36,424 nucleotides of DNA from Laceyella sediminis (lineage in GTDB: Bacteria; Bacillota; Bacilli; Thermoactinomycetales; Thermoactinomycetaceae): the NCBI RefSeq assembly GCF_003003125.1, contig NZ_PVTZ01000019.1, positions 1-36,424 on the forward strand, given 5' to 3'. Below, piece after piece: positions 1 to 9,100 of the stretch. How positions within the stretch are numbered: position 1 is the stretch's first letter; each line of letters opens with the position of its first letter. The translations under genes and the position numbers were made by a program. The notes beneath the pieces are model-generated. The model saw only the letters and a list, made by a program, of their open reading frames with translations, did no database searches and was not told the DNA's origin.

Positions 1-60
1 ATCCCTCCACAGCTTCAGAAAGGAATTGAGATCTTACGGAAAAGGAAAGGAGAAGGATAA
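1..60 (+). CDS. 3' end of a small gene, possibly phage holin (partial)
   Basis: Frame 1 is open from the window edge and ends at a TAA at 58-60, giving the tail PPQLQKGIEILRKRKGEG. The stop lies 2 nt before the next ATG, and the ribosome binding site of that gene (AAAGGAGAAGG) is inside these last codons, so the two were translated as a tight pair. A basic, helical tail directly before an endolysin-type amidase is what holin genes of Bacillales phages look like. With only 19 residues visible, the holin reading rests on context. Confidence 0.4.
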   Translation: MPPQLQKGIEILRKRKGEG

Positions 61-62
61 AG

Positions 63-512
63 ATGAAAGTAGTCATTGATCCTGGGCATGGTGGCCCAGA
101 CACGGGTGCAGTTGGTTTTGGACTTAGGGAGGCAGATGTTGCGTTGCAATTGGCAGAGTTGGTGGAAGCACGGCTGATCGAGTTTGTATTTTCATTACCG
201 TCTTTTGCAAAGCTAGAGATGAGCCATAAAAAAAGGTGTATCAGAGAAGGGCTTCAAAATACAATACCTAGAGAGATTATAATGAAGCCGGATAATAGTT
301 TCTTCACAGAAATCTTTCGTAAGGGATTTTACCAAGAGGCTCGGTTTGTAAATGAAATCATTCAAACATCTCGTGCAGCTGACTTCGGATGGATTAAGAA
401 AGACGTGTTGCAAGATGCTGTTGAACGATTTAAATATGGCTTTAATAATGGACTTGGAATAATATTGAAAACTTTCGGCTTAGAACTTTGGCTTAGACAT
501 CATGGTTATTAA
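63..512 (+). pseudogene. Chimeric ORF: amidase N-terminus joined to asparagine-synthetase-like C-terminus
   Basis: Residues 1-38 (MKVVIDPGHGGPDTGAVGFG and on to AELVEARL) match the start of zinc N-acetylmuramoyl-L-alanine amidases (Amidase_3), including the first zinc ligand His in DPGHGG. From about residue 39 the sequence changes completely. FSLPSFAKLEMSHKKRCIREG, IPREIIMKP and LELWLRHHGY are typical of the C-terminal end of the asparagine synthase domain, as found in AsnB and in lasso-peptide macrolactam synthetases. Amidase_3 domains are about 170 residues and asparagine synthetases over 500, so both parts are fragments. Neither active site is complete: the later amidase His/Glu and the synthetase P-loop are absent. 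The join is in frame near nt 177 and has a good ribosome binding site, so the product may be made but is probably non-functional. I read it as a deletion or recombination scar joining a phage lysis module to a peptide-biosynthesis locus. Confidence 0.62.
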
Positions 513-538
513 AATTTACTATGGGAGTGGATCAAACG

Positions 539-1969
539 ATGATCGTTGAACCCACTTGGAAAAGAATCGGACTTAGGGAACCGCTTGAAGAAAATTCAGG
601 AAAGGGAATTGGGATTATTATTTTGGATTATATTGTTCCCCATATTTCCTTACACCATTTAAAAGGTAGGGTAAAGCAGGTCAAAGTCCATAAAGATCTT
701 ACCATTACCTGTTCGGATGTGTTTGAGGAGCCATTAACAGAAAAAGTAACGAGAGATACTGAACATGGATTAATGGTTCTTAGCCTTCTAGCCCATCAAT
801 CATTGGAATTCAAAGGGAATTTGTATTCAGGCTTAGCACCATCGGCAAACTTTATTTTCCTTCCTACAAGCAAACCAGATCGAATAAAGGCAGGTTTAGA
901 ATGGATATTGGATCAAGACTGGAATGCTAGGATTTTATTAAATTTGTGGGTTCCACAACCATTTGGTTGGATGTCTCCAACGAATCAAGATATAGATGTG
1001 CAGGCTATGCAACCAGCTTTAGATGCTGGGCTGTTAGTTGTTGCGGCTGGGGGAAATTCCAAAGCCCTTAACAATTTACATCCTAATTCGTTTTTTGTAG
1101 TTGGTGGATTTAACGATAAAGGAGTGAATGAAAAAAGCAGGTATGAACAACATCCTTCAGCATCGTATGGTTTAAACGGCGATGGTTATTGGAGGCCTGA
1201 TCTACTCGCCCCCTATACATACTTACCTTTACCTAGTTTAACGGGAGAAGGATTGAATTACTTTGGAGGTACTTGTGGTGCTTCCACCGTGGTTGCTGGT
1301 TTGTGTGCATACCTTATGTCCATCATGCCAGAGCTTACTCCAAATGATATACGAAATGCGTTAACAGAGGTAGGGGACGTTATAGAGGATTTTCCAGCTC
1401 CAATTGTAAATGGAGATAAGGCCATTCAATTATTAAAAGAGGGTTACCGGAATAGTAAACCGCCATCTACAGAGCCGTTAGTAAAGGTAACCGATGAAAA
1501 TCAATCTATTCTATCCAAAAATCCATTGGAGAGGGCTTTGTCCTTAACAATGTTGATCAAAAAAGAAAAGCTAACAAGGGATGAAATATGGAGACATACA
1601 AATGATGAGTCTCCAATGGTAAAAAAAGTGGCTATACAGGGTTTAGGAGACCCCGTTGACCAGTTAGAGAGAGAAAAATATTGGAGTAAGGTACACAAAG
1701 AATCAAGTGAGTGCGGTGTAAGGGAAGTGTGGGCATATTCACTACTCAGTACAACAACAAAGGAAGAGTTGGATAAGTGGATGTCTCTTGTAGAGTATAG
1801 AACAATTGATATTTGGATATGTATAAATCTGTTTTTGAGAAAATTTTATCCAGATGCACCTGAGATGGAAATTTCACCTGATCCCGATCCGAAAATCATG
1901 ACATCTATTGTTGCACCTGTGTTGGATTGGTATAAACAAAGTATTAACTCGTCGGAAGTATCGTTTTAA
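539..1969 (+). CDS. Subtilisin-like serine protease (S8 family)
   Basis: A 476-residue protein whose first ~290 residues form a subtilase domain. The triad is visible: Asp30 in IIILDYIVP, His76 in DTEHGLMVLSLLA and Ser249 in GTCGASTVVAGL, with the oxyanion Asn173 in VVAAGGNS. There is no signal peptide or long propeptide, so it probably acts in the cytoplasm. The last ~170 residues are helical and charged and resemble HEAT-like repeats (PMVKKVAIQGLGDP). An upstream in-frame ATG exists at 521, but GGGAGTGGA fits the ATG at 539 with 7 nt spacing. The gene follows the asparagine-synthetase fragment by 26 nt. Cytoplasmic subtilases near such synthetases can be leader peptidases of ribosomal-peptide clusters; here that is only an inference, since no precursor or exporter is seen. 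Catalytic family is confident, substrate unknown. Confidence 0.85.
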   Translation: MIVEPTWKRIGLREPLEENSGKGIGIIILDYIVPHISLHHLKGRVKQVKVHKDLTITCSDVFEEPLTEKVTRDTEHGLMVLSLLAHQSLEFKGNLYSGLAPSANFIFLPTSKPDRIKAGLEWILDQDWNARILLNLWVPQPFGWMSPTNQDIDVQAMQPALDAGLLVVAAGGNSKALNNLHPNSFFVVGGFNDKGVNEKSRYEQHPSASYGLNGDGYWRPDLLAPYTYLPLPSLTGEGLNYFGGTCGASTVVAGLCAYLMSIMPELTPNDIRNALTEVGDVIEDFPAPIVNGDKAIQLLKEGYRNSKPPSTEPLVKVTDENQSILSKNPLERALSLTMLIKKEKLTRDEIWRHTNDESPMVKKVAIQGLGDPVDQLEREKYWSKVHKESSECGVREVWAYSLLSTTTKEELDKWMSLVEYRTIDIWICINLFLRKFYPDAPEMEISPDPDPKIMTSIVAPVLDWYKQSINSSEVSF

Positions 1970-1983
1970 TATTGGTTTATTGC

Positions 1984-2009
1984 AAGCAACGGAATCTCCG
2001 TTGCTTTTT
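1984..2009 (+). terminator. Rho-independent terminator after the S8 protease
   Basis: A 10-bp perfect stem, AAGCAACGGA pairing with TCCGTTGCTT around a 3-nt loop, runs into a T tract. It lies 15 nt after the protease stop codon and separates it from the toxin gene. Confidence 0.85.
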
Positions 2010-2128
2010 ATGTTTTATATTAATTTTCGCTAATTCAAAATTTTTTATAATCCAATCTATTTCCTGCTATTTCCGGTTGACATAGAATAGGATTGTACAC
2101 AAATCATCATTTGGAAGGTGAACGCTTT

Positions 2129-3757
2129 TTGAAAAGATTCTTAAGTAGAATGGCCAAGGTTCTACAGAGTCGTAAAGGGTCGCCAACGATGGAATATATC
2201 ATCGTAATCGCCTGTGGTGTTGCACTGGCTTTATTGTTAAACCAAGTGATGGCCTTTGCAGAAGTGCAAGGATCACTAAAGGATAAGATCATGCAAGTGC
2301 TCACAGGACAAAACATGGTTGCCTCAGTTGATGAAAGTCCTAAAGAACAATCACTTGAGGAACGAAAGGACGATCTTTTTGGAAAGCCAGAGTGGATAAA
2401 CGATCTAATATCGGGTTATCAATCATTAAAAAACAAGTTCAAACAAGGATTATCTGAAGTATGGGAAAACGTAAAAAACAAAGATTTGGGGGAAGTTACT
2501 CAGTCTCTATGGAATAATACAACCAACGCTTTTGACAGCGCATGGCAATGGGTGAAGGAAAATAAAGAGGCGGTTGCTTCAGCTGGGGTGATTATTGCTG
2601 GAGTGGGTCTTCTACTTATTCCTGGGATGGAACCATTGGGACTCATGCTGTTGGCGAACTGGGGTCTTTCACTTGGTTTCGGCGCATTACTTAATGGCGG
2701 CAAAGTGGACAAGACGGTGATGTTGGGAGCGGCCATTGGTGGTGCGGCTGGTGCAATCGGCGGTGGAGCAGCGGGTGCATTTTTTTCTGGCTTAACGAAG
2801 TTTGCACCAGGACTGGGGACTGCTATTACAGGATCGCGGTTCTTAGGACCAATCATTAGTGGTGGGAAGCAGATTCTTGGCAAAGCTCCAGCTTTTGTCC
2901 AACGTATGGTTGGTGGGCTCTTTAGCAAAATGGGGGCAATGACAGTAGCAGAAGGAGCCATTACCAGTGGAGTGGATGATAGGTTAAGAGGGAAAGAGTT
3001 GAACTGGAAACGAGCTGTTCTCTCTGGTTTAGCAGGAGCCACATTGGTCGGTTTTGCCTCTGGCACCTATCCACTGGTTCAACCGCTTATTAATAAAGCT
3101 ACTGCTACGATTGAAAAACATGCAGGCCCGGTTGTGTCGAAAGTTAAACCAGTTATTAAAAACGTGGACAAATGTTTTGCGTTTAAACAAACGCCTCAAT
3201 ACTTTGCGCTGATTAGATTTGGTAATGAAAACATTATTGAGTGCTTGTATGCTCAAGTTGACCGGGGTAGCGGTGGGGAAACCAGTAAAATAAGCAATAG
3301 CAGTGGAGCAAAAGTAAATTCCGCTCAAGGGTATTCTATCCTGGTTAGTAACCGGACTCAGTTGACGGGTAATTATAAAGAAGGCACGCAGGCATCCGTT
3401 ATATTACGTGAAGAGCTCAAGAAGGCTGGTGTTGAAGCTCCCCCTTATCCGAATGCTGCGCATCATATTATCCCATGGAATGATCCAAGAGCGCGTGAAG
3501 CTCAACAGTTATTGAAGGAATTTGGCATAAACGAAAACTCTGCAGCAAATGGTGTGTTTTTGCCTTACGTTGACAATAACCATCCACAAGGAAAGTATGT
3601 TGGGGATGAAGCTCTGCATCGTGGAAATCATGGACAAAATTATATTCGATATGTAACGCAACGATTAAGGTTAGTAAAATTAAAAGGTGGAACAACATCG
3701 GATGCAGTTAAAGAGATAAATCAAATTAGAGCAAAACTATTAGGGCGTGTCTGTTGA
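2129..3757 (+). CDS. Polymorphic toxin: prepilin-like N-terminus, C-terminal AHH nuclease
   Basis: A 542-residue protein. The frame is open from 2093, but a strong site (GGAAGGTGA, 2113-2121) precedes the TTG at 2129. Residues 1-40 form a class III (Flp/Tad) prepilin signal: a basic leader, Gly17 before the cleavage point, then SPTMEY with Glu at +5 and Tyr at +6, then the hydrophobic stretch IIVIACGVALALLL. Residues ~140-320 are glycine/alanine-rich and hydrophobic (GGAAGAIGGGAAGAF), as in the translocation regions of polymorphic toxins. The C-terminus carries the AHH motif of the HNH/endonuclease VII superfamily (AAHHIIPWND, His445-His446) followed by LHRGNHGQNY, so it should cleave nucleic acid. 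The last residues, LGRVC, and the stop come from an inverted-repeat element starting at 3741, so the native C-terminus was altered. A probable immunity gene follows. Nuclease class is clear; the export route is inferred. Confidence 0.8.
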   Translation: MKRFLSRMAKVLQSRKGSPTMEYIIVIACGVALALLLNQVMAFAEVQGSLKDKIMQVLTGQNMVASVDESPKEQSLEERKDDLFGKPEWINDLISGYQSLKNKFKQGLSEVWENVKNKDLGEVTQSLWNNTTNAFDSAWQWVKENKEAVASAGVIIAGVGLLLIPGMEPLGLMLLANWGLSLGFGALLNGGKVDKTVMLGAAIGGAAGAIGGGAAGAFFSGLTKFAPGLGTAITGSRFLGPIISGGKQILGKAPAFVQRMVGGLFSKMGAMTVAEGAITSGVDDRLRGKELNWKRAVLSGLAGATLVGFASGTYPLVQPLINKATATIEKHAGPVVSKVKPVIKNVDKCFAFKQTPQYFALIRFGNENIIECLYAQVDRGSGGETSKISNSSGAKVNSAQGYSILVSNRTQLTGNYKEGTQASVILREELKKAGVEAPPYPNAAHHIIPWNDPRAREAQQLLKEFGINENSAANGVFLPYVDNNHPQGKYVGDEALHRGNHGQNYIRYVTQRLRLVKLKGGTTSDAVKEINQIRAKLLGRVC

Positions 3758-3874
3758 ATAGGACAGCGGCTCCAAAACCATTTTCTCATTCGCTTCACGC
3801 TTGGCGAGGCGCTCCTCGAGAAAAGGTTTTTCCGCCGCTTCTTCCCACCAACTTGATTTGCCAGACACACCCTA
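3741..3874. repeat. MITE-like inverted-repeat element between toxin and immunity genes
   Basis: The ends are 13-bp inverted repeats with one mismatch: TAGGGCGTGTCTG (3741-3753) and CAGACACACCCTA (3862-3874). A second inner inverted repeat (GGCTCCAAAACCATTTTCTC, 3768-3787, against GAGAAAAGGTTTTTCCGCC) lets nearly the whole 134 bp fold into a hairpin. The outer TA at both ends would suit an element that targets TA. No transposase is encoded. It overlaps the 3' end of the toxin reading frame. Confidence 0.65.
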
Positions 3875-3940
3875 GATGGTTCATTATCGTTAAACTAGCC
3901 CAACGAAAAAATAATGTAGTCTATTCTATGGAGGTGTATC

Positions 3941-4504
3941 ATGAAGGTTTGGCAATTACAGAGCTTATTAAATGAGGATTTCCAATCTCTTCAACTAGTT
4001 CATTTTGAGCAAGATTATAATAAGTATTTTGATAAAAGATTTTTTGAAGTGGAGCCGATGTTTGAATTTTGGCAGCCTGTCGAAGTATATAGTATTGAGG
4101 AAGGAAAAAGGAAAAGTGATTGTCCACCATTTTGGGGATGCAGTTTTGCACTTGTATTTAGCGAAAGGGCGTTAGGTGTTTTAGAGGACTTAGTAAAAGA
4201 GAAAGTAGAAGCATTACCTTTGGTTCATCCTGAAGATAGTTATTGGTTGATTCATGTACTACATGCAATTGATGCCGTTGATTATGAGAAAGCTATCGTC
4301 GAAACCACAGAATCAGGTCGACTAATTGACTTTGAGAAATATGCCTTTAGCAAGGAAAAAGTAAAAGGGGAACATATTTTTCAAGTATATCTAGGTGATC
4401 AAGTTCATCCAGTTGTGTTTGTATCTGACGAATTTAAACATGTCGTTGAAGCCAATCGCCTGGTTGGATTTGAGTTTATAGAAGTGTGGGATTCAGAAAA
4501 ATAG
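3941..4504 (+). CDS. Probable immunity protein to the AHH toxin (DUF1629/Imm11-like)
   Basis: A soluble, acidic 187-residue protein with no signal or membrane segment. The C-terminal block VVFVSDEFKHVVEANRLVGF with FIEVW is like the end of the DUF1629/Imm11 immunity family, where a short FVSD...GFEF...W stretch is conserved. A strong site (TGGAGGTG) lies 4 nt before the ATG. It follows the toxin in the same direction, the usual layout for toxin and immunity pairs, and would protect the cell or its kin by binding the nuclease domain. The 134-bp element now separates it from the toxin by 183 nt, so it may need its own promoter. Family assignment is by pattern and moderately sure; the immunity role comes mainly from context. 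Confidence 0.7.
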   Translation: MKVWQLQSLLNEDFQSLQLVHFEQDYNKYFDKRFFEVEPMFEFWQPVEVYSIEEGKRKSDCPPFWGCSFALVFSERALGVLEDLVKEKVEALPLVHPEDSYWLIHVLHAIDAVDYEKAIVETTESGRLIDFEKYAFSKEKVKGEHIFQVYLGDQVHPVVFVSDEFKHVVEANRLVGFEFIEVWDSEK

Positions 4505-4540
4505 TTTTTTAAATGTTGTCCAATAAGTTGGGGCGAGCTG

Positions 4541-4574
4541 AAAGGGTTCCGCAATTCGGAGCCCTTTTTTATTT
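4541..4574 (+). terminator. Rho-independent terminator after the immunity gene
   Basis: AAGGGTTCCG pairs with CGGAGCCCTT (one G-T pair) around AATT-type loop bases and is followed by TTTTTTATTTT. It closes the toxin/immunity unit 36 nt after the stop codon. Confidence 0.85.
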
Positions 4575-4668
4575 TACCGAAATCGGGTGACGTTTGGTTT
4601 CTTGCCGTTTCCTCCTGGTTTTCGCTGGCATACAGTGAGATGGATTTAGATTGAAAGGAGGAATCGTT

Positions 4669-5067
4669 ATGGCACGCAGTAAAACGTTATGTGATCGGTT
4701 TGCTAAAATTCTGGGAGGGACGGGGGAGATTGTAAACGGGGTTTGCGTGGTCACCCGTTTGCGCAATCTGTCACCCACGATTTTGGGGCGTCGGACGCGT
4801 TCCCCATTGGCCATTGCGGCGCTCTTTTCCTTTGAAGGGCTGGACAGTAGAGGAAGGGCGCTAAACTTGGGGGAGACGGTTATCTTGCAGAGAGAGATCA
4901 ACCCGTTCATTACCGAGCTGCGCAAGCGGGGCCTCATCGTGACAGCAGTGCACAACCATTGGTTATTTGACGATCCGCGCTTGATGTATATCCATTGGGA
5001 ATCGGTTGATCGCCCGCTCGATTTCGCGAGAAAGGTGAGAGAAGCGTTCCGAGTGCTGGAAAGATAG
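4669..5067 (+). CDS. DUF1259 (LppY/LpqO-like) domain protein
   Basis: A 132-residue protein of unknown function consisting of one DUF1259 domain. The segment VTAVHNHWLFDDPRLMYIHW followed by a short basic helix (DFARKVREAF) is the conserved core of this family; its His residues could bind a ligand or metal, which is a guess. Family members in actinobacteria are often lipoproteins with two copies of the domain; this one has a single copy and no signal peptide. The frame opens at 4651, but the TTG there lies inside the site AAAGGAGGAATCGTT that serves the ATG at 4669. It is a single gene between two terminators. Base composition is higher in G+C than the toxin region before it, marking the return to core-like sequence. 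Confidence 0.75.
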   Translation: MARSKTLCDRFAKILGGTGEIVNGVCVVTRLRNLSPTILGRRTRSPLAIAALFSFEGLDSRGRALNLGETVILQREINPFITELRKRGLIVTAVHNHWLFDDPRLMYIHWESVDRPLDFARKVREAFRVLER

Positions 5068-5279
5068 GAATGCGGCATTTTCACAGCCGTTATCTCCTGT
5101 GTACATGATTGTTAGCATAAGATGTTTTATCTCCAAAAAGCGCAGTAAGAAGCGCATGTCGCAATCTTTATAGCGCTTTTATTTTTATTTGATAGTAGCT
5201 GTTTGAATGGCTGTTTTATGTGATAAGAAATGCCCTTGGGGAGTGGGGGGCGTGATGTGTTGGATGAATGGAACGATGT

Positions 5280-5314
5280 AAAAAGGGTTCCGCGACTGCG
5301 GAACCCTTTTTTTT
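5280..5314. terminator. Bidirectional terminator
   Basis: A perfect 12-bp stem, AAGGGTTCCGCG-type arms around ACT, is flanked by A5 on one side and T8 on the other, so it can stop transcription from both the DUF1259 gene (+) and the DUF1036 gene (-). Its arms share the AAGGGTTCCG sequence with the terminator at 4541. The ~210 nt before it hold no gene. Confidence 0.85.
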
Positions 5315-5334
5315 GCAATTAGCCTGATCCGACA

Positions 5335-5853
5335 TCAGGTTTGTCTGCGGACCTTCAGCGGAAAAGTGACGCGGTTTTTTAATACTGGGCAACCCTTTCT
5401 CAGTTTTTTGGGCATGGTTGTGGGCATTTGCCGCGGCACGGGCTTTTTGTTTGTTGGGTTTGTGGGCAAGGCGATCGTTACATTTTCCGATGATTTACGT
5501 TGGCTACTGCCGATTCCGATCAGGTTTACTGTGTGGTTGAAGACAAAATTGCCGACATCGACCCGGTTCATCCCTACATTTCTGCAGGTGGTGCACCCTA
5601 CGTTCCAACACCAATGGAAAGCTTGAAAGGGGACTTGGGTGAAGTATGGACCAGTCCACACCAGTCTGTCACTCTCAGCGTAGTAAAAGAAGGTGCGGCC
5701 CCCGGCGAATCCGCTCCACACTTCTCTGAGTTGTCCCGGGTCCAACCGAAACCAGCCAATCTTCGCATAGGTGATAGGCCGGCAGTCTGAATTTTGATAG
5801 GCGTAGGCCACATACACGGTTGAGTTGGTGCTGTTGCGAAATAAAAGACCCAT
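5335..5853 (-). CDS. DUF1036 domain protein
   Basis: A 172-residue protein. Residues 1-85 (FRNSTNSTVYVAYAYQNSDC, GWFRLDPGQLREVW, FFYYAESDRLVWTG) match the DUF1036 pattern: an N-terminal beta-rich domain with a GW...L.PG motif and aromatic strands. Function is unknown in this family. Residues 80-92 hold three Cys (CWNVGCTTC) that could form a disulfide or bind metal. The last ~50 residues are basic and low-complexity (PTNPTNKKPVPRQMPTTMPK), and look disordered or DNA/RNA-binding. No signal peptide is seen. The ATG has a good site (GGGAGTGAG, 5 nt before). It is transcribed alone, ending at the shared terminator at 5280-5314. Confidence 0.65.
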   Translation of the reverse strand: MGLLFRNSTNSTVYVAYAYQNSDCRPITYAKIGWFRLDPGQLREVWSGFAGGRTFFYYAESDRLVWTGPYFTQVPFQAFHWCWNVGCTTCRNVGMNRVDVGNFVFNHTVNLIGIGSSQRKSSENVTIALPTNPTNKKPVPRQMPTTMPKKLRKGCPVLKNRVTFPLKVRRQT

Positions 5854-6040
5854 CGTCTCACTCCCTTGTCAATGATTTCAGCACTCAGATCATTATATGA
5901 ATAAGATGAAAAGGGGTATTGGACGGCTCACCCGCGAGAGGCTTGATTAATAAAAGAAATGGCAGGTGCCCGGTTCTCCTCCAGTAGCACTCATCGTTGA
6001 AAGATGTTATCGCCTCTTTTCATATGTGTCAGCTTGCATG

Positions 6041-6075
6041 AAAAAAGGAGCTGTCCGTTGTCGGAAGCTCCTTTT
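6041..6075 (-). terminator. Terminator of the RND exporter gene
   Basis: Read on the minus strand, AGGAGCT-TCCG pairs with CGGA-CAGCTCCT around ACAA and runs into six T. It lies 29 nt past the exporter stop codon. Confidence 0.8.
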
Positions 6076-6103
6076 GCGTTGAAGTTCTTCATTCGCCTGC
6101 GCA

Positions 6104-9100
6104 TTATGAGGTTGTGTTCATCGGCTGCGCACTCGGCAGGCTTGAGTTTAGCGGTGAGTTTTGCTTGGCAGGGTTGCGCCGTCCGATCTTTGAAAGCAGC
6201 AGGTACATGATGGGGACGATGTACAGCGTGAGCAGAGTGGAGGAAATCAGCCCTCCAATGACCACAACAGACAAGCCTTGGGTGATCGCATTTCCTTCGC
6301 CAATCCCCAATCCGGCCGGAATCAAGGCAAACACGGTGGCGCAAGCCGTCATCATGATTGGGCGCAAGCGAGTGCCTGCGGCTTCCAGCAACGCGTCTTC
6401 CAGTTCCAAGCCGTCTGCCATCTGTTGATGAACCCGATCAAGCAACACGATCGCATTGGTAACGACAATCCCGATTAGCATCAAGGCACCGATCAGAGCG
6501 GCCACACTGATGGGCAAACCGGCGATCCATAAGCCGACAAGCCCGCCGATCACCGCGAACGGAAGGGAGAAAAGGATAGTGAACGGGGTTGTCGCTTCCT
6601 TAAAGGTGGCCAGCATGACCAAATAAACAAGGAGGGTCGCGCCAGCGATGGCGATGCCGATCTGTTGGAAACTATCACTCATTTGTTGGGCGTCGCCGCC
6701 AATGGTCACTTCCACTCCGGGCGGCAATTTCATTCCGTTGATGATGTTGCGCAACTCTGCAGAGAGAGCGCCAGTGTCTTGCGTGACGGCGTCCCCAGAG
6801 ATGGTGGCGTACTGTTGGCCGTTTTCTTTTTGGATTTTGAGAGGCCCATTGATTTCTTTGACCGTGGCGATGGACCCGAGTTTAACCATTCTGCCAGATG
6901 GACTCAATAATTGTAGATCTTTCAACTTCTGCACGAGATTGATTTGTGGTTTTTCTAGGCCCAACCGAATCTCCAACGACTGGTTGCCTTGTGTGATTTC
7001 GTTCACTTTGTCCGCTTTTAGCAAGGCGCGCACAGACATCGCTACTTGACTAGCGGTCAAGCCCTCGCTGGAAGCCTTTTGTTGGTTGATATCCACGTTC
7101 AACAATTTTTTTTGTTCGCTCAGATTGTTGGAAACATTGGTCAACCCTTTCATCTGTTTCATACGTTGGGTTAATTCAGCTGCCACGGCTTGGATGTCAG
7201 AGATCCGCTCCCCCTTCACCACACTGGTGATCTGATTGGTAGAGGGGCCAAGGCTTTTAAGTTCTAGCACTTGAAGCTCGGCGTTTCCTTTGTGCCGCTG
7301 GAGCCTTTGCCGGATGCGTTCGACCATAGCGTTTGTGTCTGTGTCAGGGCGAAGGCTGACGAGCAGGGAGATGTGATTGGTATCTCCCGCCATCGGACTG
7401 TTTAGATTGCCGATCGAAGCTGACACCACTTGTACTTCGGAATGCGACTTTAGCTGGCTTTCAATCTCTTTGGCCTTCTGGTTGGTCGCGGACAGGGATG
7501 TGCCAGGAGGCAATGTCAGCTTCACTTGCAAGGTTCGGTTTTGATCTGCCGGAATGAAGCTGGTGCCCACAATGGGGATCAAGCACAAGCTGGCCGCAAG
7601 TAAAGCAGCAGCGGAGATGAGGATGACGGCTTTATGCTGGAAGGCCCAATCCAGGCTCGCTTGGTAAAACAGCACCACTTGGCTTTTTTTTCGGCGTCGG
7701 CGCGATCGCTTCTCCCCATTGAGCAGATATTTGGCCATCAGCGGCACAACCGTGATGGAAACCACCAACGAACACAAGAGAGAGAAGACAATGGTCAAAG
7801 CGAAGGGAGTGAACAGCTTGCCGACCATGCCGTCGATGAACCCCAGCGGAATAAAGACGACGACAGTGGTGAATGTCGACGAGGTGATGGCTGAGGCCAC
7901 TTCTTTGGTCGCCGTTTGGATGAGAGAGACTGTCTCTTTATTTGACCGCAATAGATGGCGGTGAATGTTTTCGATGACGACCAGGCTATCATCCACGATC
8001 CTGCCGATGGCGACAGCGAGTCCCCCCAGAGTCATCACGTTTAGGGTGAGATCCGCTTGGTCCAGGAAAATCAGTGTCGCCATAATGGACAGCGGAATGG
8101 AGACGATGGAAATCACCACGGTACGTAGGTTGCGTAGAAACAACAAAATCACAAGCATGGCAAACAAGGATCCCAAGAGTCCCTCGCGAATGATGGTGTG
8201 AATCGAAAGCTTGACCATCACCGATTGGTCGAGTAAGACGGAGATCGCCAAGCCAGGGTGCTGCTTCATGAGAGAGGCTGTTTTTTCTTTCACCTTGTTA
8301 GCTGCATCGACGATGTTCCCATCAGGGTTTTTAAGCAGTTCGATGTTGACGGAGGGTTTTCCGTTGACACGCGTGATCAGCGGTGCATCTTCAATCGATT
8401 CCGTCACGCTGGCGATTTGTGAAAGTTTGATGGTTTTGAGACTTTGTGGTTGGGAAGGAGCGGCCGTCTGAGCAGGAGTGGCCTGTCCTTTGCCCGGCTG
8501 AAGTTTGCCCGCGGGCCGTTCGGGTTTCGGCATGCGGTTTTGCAGTTGCTTCAGCTTGTCGTTCATTTTTTTCAGCGCTTTGGTCTCCGCGTCGACTTTT
8601 GGCTTCAATGTGGCGACGGTGGCTTTTGCCTTCTCGTCTTCAGGATGTTGTTTGAGCCAGAGCTGGGCGGCGTTTAACGCCAGTTGATCAGCCAATAATT
8701 TGGCTTGCAACTGTTGGGCGGCTTGCATCAGTTGCATTTGAGCCTGAAGCAGTCCAAGGCCTTGGCCCACTTGCCCTAATCCTTGGCCCAATTGTCCGAC
8801 CGATTGCCCCAATCCCTGAAATCCCTGATCGATTTGTTTCATTGATTTCTGGAGGTTTTCCTGCGGGTTGGGATATAGAGGGATGCGCAGGTTTTTCAAT
8901 TGTTCCACGGAAGTGATTTTCTGGTCGATTTGCACAGGGCGGATGACGTCTTCCGCATGCACATCGCCGACGGGAATGGTCACGTTGTTTCCTTGCAATG
9001 CTTGTTGCACTTGTTGCACAGACAAGTTGTACTTTTTGAGCTGGTCTTGCTTTAAGCGGACGTAGACCGCTTTGGAGCTTTGCCCTTGGATTTCCGCTTT

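Noticed and set aside
2077-2105. TTGACA as -35 of a toxin promoter
   Set aside because: The -35 is perfect, but no acceptable -10 is found at 16-18 nt; the region remains unassigned.
3754-3975. 73-codon frame between toxin and immunity genes
   Set aside because: It lies mainly in the inverted-repeat element and has no ribosome site.
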